Positions 31,950-44,105 of a DNA stretch of 64,000 bases are shown one piece after another (the first letter of the stretch is position 1; each line of letters opens with the position of its first letter). The stretch is from the NCBI GenBank assembly GCA_016801885.1, contig CM028895.1, positions 4,426,001 to 4,490,000 of the forward strand, read 5' to 3'. Source of the DNA: Toxotes chatareus (Eukaryota; Chordata; Actinopteri; Toxotidae). The notes under the pieces were generated by a model. That model did no database searches. It worked only from the letters and a program-made list of their open reading frames with translations, and was not told where the DNA came from. The position numbers and the translations under genes were made by a program.

Positions 31950-33642
31950 CAGCAGTACCCTGTCCACACAGCACCCTCCTCCGCTCTCTCTGATGACCTG
32001 CCCACCTTCTTCTGGACAATCACAGCATGACACTAGTCAAATCGAGACGCGAAAGTGAGCACATCTACAAACAAAGACATAGGAAAATGTGTTGCACAGT
32101 AAAGGTTTCAATGGAACCACTTTGCATGCAGCAACACCTTAACACCTGACACAAACCTGCCTGGCCCTTTTATTAGCGCACATTCATCCTGTAATAAAAT
32201 GTTTGGACTGCGATGGTATGGTGCTTTTACTGCAAACACAAATACAGACTTGCACACTGATGGTGGTGCATCCTCCATGTAAGGCACAGGCCTTAATATG
32301 TGGACCGACGGAGCATGAACTGAACTGCCAGCGCTTCGATTAATGAATCGCCTGTTGTAACATGAATGATGTTACAGTATCACCTTATTTACACACTGTC
32401 CCAGCCAAGCATTTCTGTACCCTCAGTTGTTAGTTTATTATTTTGCTCCTACCAAGATCAGCTAACAATAAAGCTACTTGCTTAGAATTACAGAACAATC
32501 TCCACGGCAACCATTGGAACTATACATATGTACTATACACTATTTTAGATGTATTTTAGATTGAAAGGTCATTTCCCCCTAAATACCAGTCACTAATCCA
32601 TTGTGGGTGAGCATTTTAACAGTGCAGGAGACGATTCAACAGCCAAGATGCCTTTTTAATGTTCTGCATTTGATAAGGAGAGATTACAAACCAAACTGAT
32701 AAAGTCCCCCAACAAGCACTCAACATTAGATGACATTAATTTCTTCACTGCAACTTGAAAAACACAGATATTATCATATTTTAAAATGTTATCCCAGGCT
32801 ATAGTTTAAAAATAAAACTAGCCCCCCATGAGAGAGAAAGATTGCTTCTTCCCTCCTCTTCTTTCTTTCCTCCTCTGAGTGTGTGTGTGTGTGTGAACTA
32901 AAAATCCTTCCCTCCCTCCTTTGGCTATAAACTTACTGACCCTCTTTGCTGCAGCAGTAGTGCTCATCCCTGCACTGACTCCCTCTGTGGAGAAAATCAA
33001 TAACCACGGGTCAAAACAGCCACTGAAGGAAGGAGTATTGGTAACACTATAAAACCATCAGCACAGGATTTATTGAGGATGCAGCCATGGACTCAGTACA
33101 AAGCATCAGGCTTAGTGTGATTTTACTCACATCTGTGTTTATATATACACTGTAGTATGTGTTTAACTTTAAATGATAATGATGATTATTATTTCCAATA
33201 TTAAAAATGAGTAAAGTGTTGAGAAAAAAAGGCTACAAAAAGAACAATTTCAACCTTTGACCATAACGAATTTGAACACAGTCACAAACACAGGAAACCT
33301 CTGCTCTAATGTGAAGACATCAGCCTTTCTCCTTTCCACACGTCTCTCACCTCTCAGCACTCTCAGCACTCTCAGCCCTCATCATGAATGTGCCGCCACG
33401 GAGTATCGTTGGCTCCACGCCTGCTGGTGTCCATGCCGCGCTCATGCTCCTTATCAGGTGTCAGACGTGGGTTTGGTGTCACTGAAGCCCTGTCCATTCC
33501 CCTTCACGCCCTGATTTTTGAGTAGCAGAAGTAACAAAACAAATGCATGGCACTCATCACTTTTCAGTCCAGGGGGAAAGTGAAAATTGCAGCCCAGCTT
33601 CGGTCGTCATGTCGAGCAAAGAAACCTGTTTGGATTTGACAG

Positions 33643-33752
33643 GTTGCAGCAATTAGTTGATTGATCATTTACTTGTCCCACAGAAAATAAATTGGCAATT
33701 ATTCTCATTATTGAATTCTCATTTTAGTCATTCTTAAAGCAAAAATCCCAAA
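33643..33752 (-). repeat. Dispersed teleost repeat (ggctgcaact family), fragment
   Basis: ggttgcagcaattagttgattgatc, cacagaaaataaattggcaattatt, agtcattcttaaagcaaaaat: one end of the family in reverse orientation. Confidence 0.65.
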
Positions 33753-34737
33753 ACATTTACAATAGCTTCTCAGATGTGATAGTTTGATGTGTTTCTTTGT
33801 CATACATAACAGTAAACTGAAAACAAAGGAAAGAGCTTGGGCTCATGAAGCTAATGCTAGCATAGTTTAACTGAAAGCTTCCCACCCTGAACTGTCTGCA
33901 GAGCTTGGAAAGTCCCGTAACCAACCGTGGGAACATGAGACATGAAAGCCAGCAGCTCAACACTGGGATAAGTGAATGAACAGTTCAGATGCAGCGTTGT
34001 CTCCTCGACATTATTGCCAATTAGTGGCTGATAAGCGGGCAGGAAAGGCAGCAGACAGTGTGTGAATGCCATCTCGGGGCTTGGATACAACGCAGTAGCC
34101 TCAACAGAATGAGAATCAAGAGCTTACGTTGTCACACACCTACAGTAACACCAGCAAAACCAGGCAGGTTTATTAAGGGTTAAATTGAAATCGGACATTT
34201 TCACATACTGTTCTCACATAAAATACGAGGCATTTTAAAGCTACACAAAGACAATCGTGGATATAAAAATTTACAGAATGAAAGAGGGATTTTGATCCCA
34301 TAACTGTACAGAGACCCACCTGTGGAGGGCAACAGAGCCCATATGGCCTTGGGTTTAAACCTACATTTTATCCCCCTGTACAGAACCTTTTTTGTTGAGA
34401 ACATATGAGTAAGTTAATTTGCATGTATAATTTTCTCTCTTTCGTCAGCCTGAACAATTTCTGATGGGGGAAAGAATGCACTTTGGCAAGAATGGGTCTG
34501 TGAATAACCATCAAATCACTTCCCCTGAGGATCTGTCAAGCACTTTTAACCCCATGCACATACGGTATCTGGATGACAGGGTTAGTGATCACGCCGTTAT
34601 TCTCCCCATTGTGACAATGGCTTTGTTATTTAGTAGTTGTTATTCATTCTAGTGGGTGTGATGAGCTACTTCCATTAGGAACTGATGGATTTCAGAATTT
34701 TAGGATTAGGAACATGAGGGCTTAGGGTTATAATAAG

Positions 34738-35052
34738 CAGTGGTGGAAAAAAACAAGACCAGGATTAAAAATATTACAGAAATATTCTGTCATGAGTAAA
34801 ATTCCTACAATAAAAAGTTTAGTAAAGCACAAGTACTGGCAAAAAACTTAAAGCATCAAAAGTAAAAGTAACTTATAATACAAACTGGCCCATTTCAGAG
34901 GTTCACATCACTAGGTATATTATATTACAATGAGATTATTTTATTATTATTGATGCATTAACATTCATCATATTTTACCAAATGTTGACCTGTTTTGCAT
35001 GAAAATGCTGTAATCTGTAAAGTAAGTACCTCAGAATTGTACAAAACTGTTA
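34738..35052 (+). repeat. Dispersed teleost repeat (agtggtggaagaagtattcag family)
   Basis: Starts agcagtggtggaaaaaaac; has attctgtcatgagtaaaattcc, taaagcatcaaaagtaaaagtaac, actggcccatttcag, tattattattgatgcattaac and acctcagaattgtac. Near full-length. Confidence 0.7.
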
Positions 35053-35828
35053 ATAAGGGTGTGAATAAGGAATTTAGTGGACCTCATATATTGGTTCAGT
35101 TTTACAATTTGGTGTTTTTTTTCCTATTCCTGTACTTATTGGCGTCATGATAACATTTCTGAATATCAGCAGGTGTCAAATGGTTGAAAGTCAGGTTTGA
35201 TTTCAGGCTTTGTTTGAAAATATGCCTGAGTCTAAAACCCCTAAAACCCCAATAAACACACACAGTTCGCTGAGGCTGGGAATCTTGATCATCGGGTGGA
35301 ATTTTCTCCCTCCCTTTGATGTTACTCCAAGGGTGACTATTTATACAGCCACCACTTGTTGTCTGGAAAGTGCAAGCCTCTGCTGCAGCATAGATCCCCA
35401 CTGTACACAAGCATATAAACACGGCCCAGGCTCACAACGCTGCCCTCCTTATCGACAGGAACCCAAAGTTCCTCCAGTGGAAATGTCTTTGTTCCCTCTC
35501 GGCTGCCACACAATGAGCGCGACTCTCTGGAGTCGGCTGAAGGCACTGCAAGCGAAGGCCTTCGCTCATTCCACGCATAGCACAGCGAAGGCGCTGACCT
35601 TGGCAAGAAGCTATTAAAATTGTTCTCCACCGAAAACACACATATGTACAGTCACCTTGGCGCACGAAAACACACTCCTGTATGCAGTAAAAACATGTTT
35701 CAGTAATAGCTTCTAACTTAAAAACAAATGAGTGGAAAGATACAAAAGACTGCACTGATGACGAGAGGTACATCTATCACATCCATCTACTGACCCTTGA
35801 TCTACATTACCATTTCATATTTCAACTC

Positions 35829-35930
35829 AGGCTGCAACTATGACATTTGGTGACAATGCCTTTGTTTTCTATTATTTTATAGACCAAACAATAAATTGAT
35901 TACTATAATCATAAACTGAAGCCCTAAATC
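35829..35930 (+). repeat. Dispersed teleost repeat (ggctgcaact family), fragment
   Basis: caggctgcaactatgac, tattattttatagaccaaacaataaattgatt. Only one end retained. Confidence 0.55.
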
Positions 35931-36897
35931 ATTCATATATCTATTACATTGTACCGATCAACCACATTATATTGCAATGTAATCTCCCTGTTTACTTATC
36001 TGTTACATCTGTCAACCATCTTATTTATCATATCTATTCATTGACTATCTAGCCATTTATCCATCCATCCTTCAAAGTGGCGTCACAGGTACAGCAGTAA
36101 GACATGAGTGAGTATTTATGGCCCTCTTCCACATACAAGGTGGAATAACTGCACAACAGATTCACCAACTCCGACTCTTGAGAACGAACGCCAGCCTACT
36201 TACAGTATCGGCAAAGAGGCACACAAACATACACGCACACCCAAACACACTCCCACACATGGATTTTCCCTAATGACTTGCCTCACGGCAGCAGTCAGTC
36301 GGAGCTCCACAGAGGGTGAAATCCTGTTACAGCTGGCTTTTCATGATGCCTTTAACCGCATTACACTCCCCTCTCAAGTCTAGATCCAATTTCCCTATCA
36401 AACAAGGTAACGCACACAGCCACACTGTGACAAGGCTGCCTGCCTTTAATGTCGTCAAAAACAAAGTGTGTTTTTCTTCCCTCAGTATCTCCAGTGGCTG
36501 GGCGCTCTGGGTAGATGGGAACGGGAACTCAGTCAGACAGACAGGGGAGGAAGGGGGGAGCAATGGGTGAGTGGATAACTCACTTGACTCTGGGGGATGT
36601 TTGCATGTGAGTGTTGTCCTCATGATAATAGAAAGATGAGGAAAATCCTCCTGAGTAAGGACATTTTATCTGCCCTCATGTGTTCATTAGCTTGTTTAGG
36701 ATTAGGACTTAGGTTGTGGGTTACAATAAGGATGTGAATAAGAAATAAATTAGGTTAAGGATGAAGAATGGGAAGGGGTTAAACGAGAAAAACACTCTAA
36801 TCTTGCTTTAAAAATATCAACTGGACATTTATTTTTACTTTTTGAGGAGATTTTATTGTTTATTGTGTGTTTTTCTAGCTTTCACCTGGCTGACATT

Positions 36898-37012
36898 TTT
36901 AGCTGTTACAATTAGTTGATTTGTCCACTGACAGAAAATTAATCAACATTTTTGACTTTTGATTAAGTCATTTTCAAGCAAAAATACTTAATTTTTTTTT
37001 TTTTTTTTTTAA
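36898..37012 (-). repeat. Dispersed teleost repeat (ggctgcaact family) with T run
   Basis: gctgttacaattagttgatttgtcc, actgacagaaaattaatcaac, aagtcattttcaagcaaaaatact, then a T run. Confidence 0.6.
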
Positions 37013-37493
37013 ACTGGTCATCAGACAAAACTATGTTATTTGATGTCACCTTTTTTTGGAACAGAAAGTGGAACTGGATTGTTAGGATGAGCAGTGGAGA
37101 ATCAGCACAATCAGCTTTACTGACAGACAGTGATCTTTAAGTGAAGGTGGGTCCAGGGGAGGTCACCACCCCCCCACCCCCCAACAGGTCCCAACAGCAG
37201 AAAAACCGTCTGTCTGTTAGAAAGGCTGCTTTAGCATCGGCGACGTGTTCGTCTGCAGGATAAAAGGCCTTCCTTATTAAGTCAGCTGTCACATCGGGCA
37301 CCTTGCCAAGCGGCACATCCATCCCCTTGCTATTCCCAGCTGTGCCCTTATTGCTCTATGCCAACTGCTGAGTCCTAGCATGACCTCAAACAACCTCAAG
37401 TAAGATTTTTTTTCTGGACTTGCAGTTTTTCCAGAATCTGATTTCCACTAACATAATTAACTCAGGTGTTCAAAGAACTTCCCCTTGACATGT

Positions 37494-37690
37494 CAAGTCC
37501 ATTTTATTTATATAGCACCAAACCACAGCAGAAGTTATGTGAGATCACTTTTCACCTAGAGCAGGTCTAGACTGTATTCTTCATAATTTTTTTAAATTTA
37601 ATTTTCATTTAAATTATGTTATTGATCCCCCTGGGGAAATTACTCTCTGCATTTTACCCACACCAAGTGAACGAAAGACCCAACATTCGT
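37494..37690 (+). repeat. Two short dispersed teleost repeat fragments
   Basis: 37494-37585 shows ttttatttatatagcaccaaa and agcaggtctagact, and 37610-37690 shows ttattgatccccctggggaaatta and gcattttaccca, both familiar fish repeat tails; the second resembles the 3' end of LINE-type elements. Class uncertain. Confidence 0.5.
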
Positions 37691-39298
37691 CCAATGGGTT
37701 TGTCTTGGCTATGTGTACTGAAAAATCTAGACTAATCAATTTGAAGAAAAAAGTCTAATTACTGTGCGTCCGTGCTTGTCTAGTGGGTTCTTACTTGAAT
37801 GTGTGACAACAGATGCCTCAGAGTCTTAATGAATGAAAGGGATCATCTACCTCAAAGAATGCAATCAATAATCTTTACGTGGGACACGCCCCATACCTTT
37901 CAATTACCCTTTCACTCAGTCATTGTAATTGAACTGATTGAGTACAGATGGAGTTGACCTCTGATCACCTATCTAAGGTTGCGCCTGTCAAGTGTCAAGT
38001 TGAGAGAATTGATTAAAGGATCGATTGGTCTTCTGATTAATTGATTTTTTTTTCTTCTGGAGAGTGTCCCTTTCACCACCTTTCCATCAACACAGCAAAG
38101 GGAGACATTTAAACATTAATCAATCTTCCACAGCTGGTAAAGGCAATGCTTTTTGAGATCAGGATCTTAAGATTTTTTCTGGTGTTGGTTCAGACCAGTT
38201 TCCAAAATTGTCTTTGGAGCCATAGCCACAAGTTTAAACCAATTCTGTGCGTTCACTGCTGTTGCAGTAATATGGGGATCAATTACATGATTAATCCATT
38301 AATCAAGGTAGTGAACGATAATGAAACTGCTGGCTGAATTTAATACATGACAACGTGCTGGTTAACTGAACGCAAAAGTACACAGTTATTGATGTAAAGG
38401 GAAAGCAGGAAGTCCAAGAATTGTCTTGACCAATAGAATGCCCTTGAGCAAGACACCAAGACCCTACAAGACGCAGTTCAGCTGCTCACTGACTAATAAA
38501 ATAATATTTAAGGACAACTTCTCACTGCATTAAATTCTTAGAAACATTTCTGCAACATTTCTTTTAATAGCCTGCACTTCACGGAATACAGGTTCAGATC
38601 AGAGTTAGCAAGTTTTAAGTTTCAATTTGTTTAATGTGCTAAATCACTTTCTCTCAGGCAGTATTTGTCAAACTCAATGGCTGGCTCACCTATACTTGAC
38701 ATGGCTCAAGGCAACACATTTCTATGACATGCCCAAACCAACCGAGGAATGTGTTATATTACAAAATCACTCATTCATTATTTCCTTATTCATTTCGAAC
38801 CAAGTGAGTCAAGGCTGAGTCACACAGAAGGAGTGCCAACATGAAAAGATCCGCTAAATGGCCTAAACATACAACAGACTGTTCTCCTAAAAAATGTGTG
38901 CATTTCCATGACCAAAACCTAAACCACACTAACATTCACACTCCTATGAATGCTGTCAAAAACCCTCTTCACTCAAGATCCACTTAAGTTGGTATAGAAG
39001 TTGAAGTTCATAATACATTCTTGGCCTTAGAAGCAGCAGTTGATATAAAACAATTACACCACGAGATCCATTTAGTAGCAGATCTTTAGAGGCAGAGAAA
39101 CCTGAGCTTTTAAGCAAAAATGGATGAAAAGCCATTCAAGAAAAAAAAATGGAGATCTAAACATCTACATAACTTACAATAGGTGGGTTTCACGTGACGT
39201 CACGACACAGCGGCGCGAGGGCGCCAAATTCAGATGGAGAGCAGGAAGTGTTTCAGCCGTTAGCTGACTGACACACTGAGAATCTACCGTGAGGAAAA

Positions 39299-39510
39299 AT
39301 GCCTATGTTTTGCGTAGTTTACTGGTGCTTAAATCGTTCCAACAGAGAAAAACAAAACTATTATAGGGTACCAAAAGTAGTCACCCACAAGGGTGAGAAA
39401 TATAAAAAACCTACAGAACAACGCCGTTAAAGGTGGATCTTAAACCTACGTCTACGGTCGGGAGGAGCAGTCTGCTGATGCCCGTGTCTACAGTGACCAC
39501 TTCGTCAAAA
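39299..39510 (+). pseudogene. THAP zinc-finger domain relic
   Basis: From ATG at 39299 the frame reads MPMFCVVYWCLNRSNREK, YYRVPKVVTHKGEKYKK and EQRR, the start of a C2CH THAP DNA-binding domain (first two Cys in place), then TAA at 39428-39430. Past the stop, RWILNLR and, one frame over, ARVYSDHFV match the domain end (usually RVCSDHF), so the third Cys is Tyr. Broken by a stop, a frameshift and loss of a zinc ligand. Confidence 0.75.
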
Positions 39511-39822
39511 CTATGTTAGCTAGCTAACTTGGTTTTTGTGGCCGTGTGGTTGTCGCTTAATGCTCATTTACATAGTAATAATTATTAAGTTGCCGGTAGT
39601 CTAATATGGACTTCATTGAGACTTTTTAGGCTGCCCTAGCGTTTTAGGGGACGTTGACACAGTAGTCCAAATGCCATTTCGCTGTCATGTCATACATTAG
39701 TATTTCTGTGTAACTGACAAATGAACCCCCTGTATCCCTGTAAGATGTGATTGTTGACATTATAGCCGCTATTGCTAGCTGCTAGCTAGCTATACATAAC
39801 CAGTATAAGAATAAACACTCAC

Positions 39823-40010
39823 CCTGGCGAAGACCAAACGATAATAAGAGGTCTGAAGTACGAGACAACTGGCGATCTCAACAGCCTCGATTTTCGGCAA
39901 ATCTTTAACGTCCGTTGAAAACGGCTCATCTTCGTGAGGTACGGTTACGCATATTGTTTGATTAATTCTGTGTCTCGACACGGGATCTAAACCCATACAG
40001 TACGGACTCT
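39823..40010 (-). pseudogene. Possible transposon exon remnant on the minus strand
   Basis: An open minus-strand frame reads TICVTVPHEDEPFSTDVKD and IEAVEIASCLVLQTSYY and ends AR exactly at a consensus donor (CCAGG/GTGAGTG at 39823/39822). Length and composition are protein-like. No family recognised; it may be coding debris of the same element. Confidence 0.35.
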
Positions 40011-40200
40011 GCTAATGTTTCCTCCAAATGCAACTTACTTCCTGCCCGCCAAGTGAAATCGCTCCGCCTACGTGCGTCATCATGATCACGTGACTGAAAC
40101 GCAGCTATTGGACAAATTACGATAATAATAACGATAATGGTTAAACTACCCATCAGTATATAAAGTAGTTCAAATTAGTGACATCTTAACCAGATGTATG

Positions 40201-40472
40201 TAGAGCTGTGTTGATAAAATCGATTCACCTATTCTGAATCGATTCTCATTTTATTTTCTAAAGATCGATTACGAATTCGCGTCATCGAATTCGCGCATGC
40301 GCGCGCGGTGTGACGCTGCCAAACAATGAACATGCTTACTGTTTTCATTGTCTGATAGCTTCACACCACGCGCATGCGCGAATTCGTACGGTGACACGTA
40401 CGGATCGATCTTTAGAAAATAAAATGAGAATCGATTGAGAATAGGAGAATCGATTTTATCAACACAGCTCTA
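40201..40472. mobile_element. Foldback hAT-like MITE, 272 bp
   Basis: Ends tagagctgtgttgataaaat and its reverse complement, with similarity continuing inward (aatcgattc, gaattcgcgcatgcgcg / cgcgcatgcgcgaattcg) so that almost the whole element folds on itself around a loop near 40325-40355. The flanks gatgtatg (40193-40200) and gatgtata (40473-40480) are an 8-bp target duplication with one mismatch, which fits the hAT superfamily. No coding capacity. Confidence 0.88.
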
Positions 40473-40519
40473 GATGTATATATACAGTATGTAATTCTAA
40501 AATGCGGATCTTCTGCATA

Positions 40520-40665
40520 CTGAGTAGCCTACTTTTAATTTTGGTACTTTGAAGTATATTTTTATGCCGTACTAATTTTCAATGCAGTAACGGTATTTCT
40601 ACATTGCAATATTGTTACTTTTATCTAAGTCAGGGTTTGAGTATTTCTCCAACCAGAACATATTG
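40520..40665 (-). repeat. Dispersed teleost repeat (agtggtggaagaagtattcag family), fragment
   Basis: tactttgaagtatatttt, gcagtaacggtatttctacattg, ttacttttatctaagtcagg, tgagtatttctcc: degraded reverse copy. Confidence 0.5.
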
Positions 40666-40740
40666 AACACTTAGCAAAGTCAATATTTGTATTTTGCGGC
40701 ACCACATAAATCAACATTAACACATGCAGCGTGTACTTAC

Positions 40741-41064
40741 AGGAGGTGAAGAGAAGCTGTTATCCTCGGCGTCTCAGTTAAAAGGGCTTGAGAGCGGAAC
40801 AAGTAACCAAAGGAGTGAGTTTAACTAACTAGCAGGCAAATGTGGCACCAAGACAAATATTCCCACCACAGAGCTGCCCTGAAGCAACATGTTCACACTG
40901 AGTGCAGGTTACTTTCACTTTAAAAATGCTATGTAAATATAATCAGCAGTGGTTGCAGCAAGTTTTTTTTTTTTTACAGAAATATTAAGCAAAAGTTAGA
41001 AAACGAGCCGCGCAGCAGCAGATCATTACACACCGACAGTGGACTTAAAATAGGCCGCCATTTT
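40741..41064 (-). promoter_or_regulatory. Candidate minus-strand promoter with first exon
   Basis: Minus strand: aaaatggcggcc (41064-41053), a YY1-type element that often sits at transcription starts, then about 310 nt ending in donor CTCCT/GTAAGTAC (40741/40740). No matching coding exon is seen downstream. Could start a non-coding RNA, a leader exon of esr2, or be chance. Confidence 0.3.
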
Positions 41065-42164
41065 TAAAAGGGTGCGTTGGATATAAGTTACAGCAGGTAG
41101 AGTATGTCACATGAGTGTTCTGTGGGACCATGATTTCACCACTGGGAGAGGAAAAAAACATACAAGTGCAGCACTTGAGTAAATGTACAATCTGGACCAG
41201 AGACTCTTGGAAAAGAGATTTTTTTTTTTTTTATCTCAGTCAGGCCTTTTCCTGGTTAAATAAAAGTATATATACTTTATATTAGACAAACAAATGCACT
41301 TTGAGAGGCACACAAGCATAATTCATTTTCTTTAGTTTTTGTGCTGTTCACAAAGAATGAGTTTGTGTTTTCAGAAGTAATGAATATACACCTTTTGACT
41401 GTGACTATATTTACCTTCAGATTTTAGAAAATCTGCCTCTCTAATGGACACACAGCACTGCAGACAAAGTGATCTAGTTAGTCTAGCTCTCCAACTGTGC
41501 TCAGATCCAGTGGCTTCTAATTCTCTTATACTGTACATACTGTAATTTGCCTCAGAGTAGCTCCTCAGGGTATTTTACACTCCCTAATGTCACCCAGGCA
41601 GGGAGAGGTGCAAATTGACCTTGCATATCACTGCACAGGGTGTTGAGTTGCTCTGAACACTGTCACTTGAGCGTGTACAAACAGACATGCGTGGGATATG
41701 TGGAAGCAAGAATAGGAAGAAAAACTAGATGATGAAATCTCAAAAAAGCTCTGTCTCAAGCACACCATCTTTCCATCTGTCTGTTCATGTAAACATATGC
41801 TATATATGTGTGGGTATTATATATATTCTGGATATATGTGCTTGGATACTGTGCTTTGTTTTCCACCACCAGCTGGTGAAGGCCAGATTCTCACCAGACA
41901 CCCAAATGACCAACAAGTGCACGTGTGCTGGCGTCACGCCACTACACGAATATGTGAGCATGTGTGCAAGTGTGTGTATGTGTGCATAAGGGCTCCTGGC
42001 TGAGGTATGGAAGTAGATGCAAATTCACAGCTTGTTTACCCTCTTTTGCCCTTTGACCTTTTCCTGTGCCTGGCAAATCCAGCGTGTGTTTTGTACGACT
42101 GCCATGGCTGTGATCTCACCAAGTTACAGCAACAAAAGGGCCAAAGCAGAGTCCATTAAAAGGT

Positions 42165-42310
42165 GATATTTTTAATTGGATTATTTTCATTGGTAGATTA
42201 TTATATTGTGCCTTTTTGCTATTTGCCAAATGTTTGCACACCAAATAATTTTGCAGTTAATTTAGAAAACAATCTGCAGATTAATCAGTAATCCTTTTTT
42301 GCCCCAGCCC
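42165..42310 (+). repeat. Dispersed teleost repeat (ggctgcaact family), decayed
   Basis: ttaattggattattttcattgg, tgcctttttgctatttgcc, gcagattaatcagtaatcc; ends near gccccagccct. Confidence 0.5.
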
Positions 42311-42866
42311 TATTTTCCTGTAAACACGATGTCACCTGAAGATTTTCCATGTTTCCTGCAGCTATGTATAAAATATGTACATTTCTAGTTCATTTTTTTT
42401 CTCTGATTTTCATAAGAGGTTTCCTTCCCTCCCTATTTTAATTCAAATTGAAGTATACTTTTCTGGATCCAATTACCTCTGTTAGTCTAACTGCCATGCT
42501 TACCCACAAATCATTTAAGTTCATTTGTGTGTTTATACACAAGCTTGAACACACACACACACACTGAACAGTTGTCCCAGAAAAGCTGCTGTGGCACTAC
42601 AAGACCCTCTGTTACACTCCCCCCACCCCAGCCATTCCCTCCCCTCTGCCAAGTTACTGCCCCCCTACCTCCTGGTGCAGAGGGTACGTGTGGGGGTTAC
42701 TGCAGCGGCAAACAGACCTGCAGTGCCAGCCAACAGTGCACAAACGTACACAGACACAGTCAGGACACTGTGGCTTGTTTCACTGCCTCAGTCAGCTCAC
42801 AGTGCCAGCTGCAGCCCGCTGTCTACCAGCACGTGCCAGCTTGATATCCCGTAAGGGCCATGTTTG

Positions 42867-42870
42867 GTGT

Positions 42871-42922
<52 letters not shown>
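42867..42922. repeat. (TG)n microsatellite, about 56 bp
   Basis: Longest dinucleotide run in the window, interrupted once by ta near 42875. Confidence 0.95.
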
Positions 42923-42925
<3 letters not shown>

Positions 42926-43759
42926 AAAGGAACGAAGGGCTTAGCCTAAAATCCTGTCACCCAGCTGCCTCCACGGTCAGATGGTCCCAAAGACCCACAT
43001 CAACAGATGTACAGAGCAGCCACAGGGAGCAGAGCACACACAAAATACCATCTCACAGTCAATCACTTCACTGCAGTCTGCCTGTTTGTACAGAAGGCGC
43101 ATGTGTGTGTAAAACAGCCTGCAACCTTTTCTGCTTTAATACCGTCAAATAAATAAAGCAGTCACGGCCTCTACAATATAACGGCATACTTTCCCAGTGA
43201 AGGCTTTCAGCCATTTTGAGCTCTGTCGTAGTACTACGTGTTTACAAATGCAGCGTGCTGAGATGTCCTTGGCTGTTGTAAGGAGCCACTTTTGGAATCT
43301 GGTGTCAGTTTACTGATGCAGTCTGGGATCAGTGGGGGGTATTGATGCTGACAGGCACAAAGGCAACTTGGCATCACACTACTATGACTACCTTGTACCA
43401 AGATATGTCAATAAATAAATGTTTTTATCTTCATCTATCAGAGGAAGTAAAACAACACCAAAACCAAAATATTAACTTAAAATGTTTCAGTTAAATGACT
43501 GATGATGGGATTAAGTTAAATCCTCATCAAAAATCCTCATCAGAATTAACTTAATTTAGGACAATATGGGCAAAGAAGATTCACCTAGCCAAGTCATGGA
43601 ACCCATGGGGATGCAAGAGGAATCTCCAAGCTCCATGTAGCTAAAATATCCACGTTGAATGTCATGTTTTCACTGTTATTAACCGGTGATGAATAAATAT
43701 ACACGTCCTCAGTTATTCGGTAAGAACTTCTGAAAAGCTAACACACTCAGATGTGTTTG

Positions 43760-44105
43760 TTGAGCATCTCATTCCAAAACCACACGCATTTATATGGTGC
43801 TGCAACAACCTCCACTCTTCTGGGAAGGATTTCGACAAATTTTTAGAACCTGGCTGCAGGGATTTGCTCCATTCAGCCGCAAGGGCATTAGTGAGGCTGA
43901 CTACTGATGCTGGGTGACAAGGCCTGGCTCACAGTTGGCATTCCACTTCATCCCAAAGGTGTTGGATGGGGTTAAGGTCAGGGCTCTGCGCAGGCCAGTC
44001 ATATCATTCCAAAACCAAACTGTGAAAGCCATTTCTGTATGTCTCCGGCTTTGGACATGGGAGCACTGTCATGTTGGATCAGGAATTAGCTTCCATCCTC
44101 TGTGA
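43760..44105 (-). pseudogene. Tc1-like transposase relic
   Basis: + strand motifs cctccactcttctgggaagg, cattccacttcatcccaaagg, tgttggatggggttaagg and gggctctgcgcaggccagtca are the reverse of a Tc1-like transposase; the minus strand around 43950-44000 reads DLNPIQHL. The usual N-terminal part and ends are missing. Confidence 0.75.

Larger units (their letters stand above)
29895..39178. other. Intergenic region, no gene seen
   Basis: About 9.3 kb without a supported exon. Contains dispersed repeats (listed separately), CA and acactt microsatellites, a C-rich run near 31296, a possible SOX dimer site (34606-34620), a TATAAAAG with TAATTA cluster near 31202-31260 and a 16-bp palindrome at 35550. 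Conserved enhancers cannot be judged without other genomes. Confidence 0.55.
39181..40106 (+). mobile_element. Non-autonomous THAP-bearing DNA transposon, ISL2EU-like
   Basis: 926 bp with imperfect inverted ends (aggtgggtttcacgtgacgtc; reverse complement of the right end agctgcgtttcagtcacgtga) and AT on both sides (39179-39180, 40107-40108), the 2-bp duplication reported for the ISL2EU superfamily. It carries the start of a THAP domain near the left end. GC content and CpG-rich ends differ from the surroundings. Superfamily assignment rests on the THAP domain and AT duplication, from memory. Confidence 0.6.
41065..43744. other. Intergenic region, no gene seen
   Basis: Includes repeat fragments near 41130-41200 and 41205-41275 (tatctcagtcaggccttttcctggttaaat), one at 42165-42310 and a TG microsatellite at 42867-42922. 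Confidence 0.6.

Noticed and set aside
32818..33000. Minus-strand 60-codon frame
   Set aside because: Includes a translated GT microsatellite; no support.
35102..35773. Cluster of overlapping frames on both strands
   Set aside because: Mutually incompatible, no domain or splice sites; arises from a GC-rich stretch with few stops.
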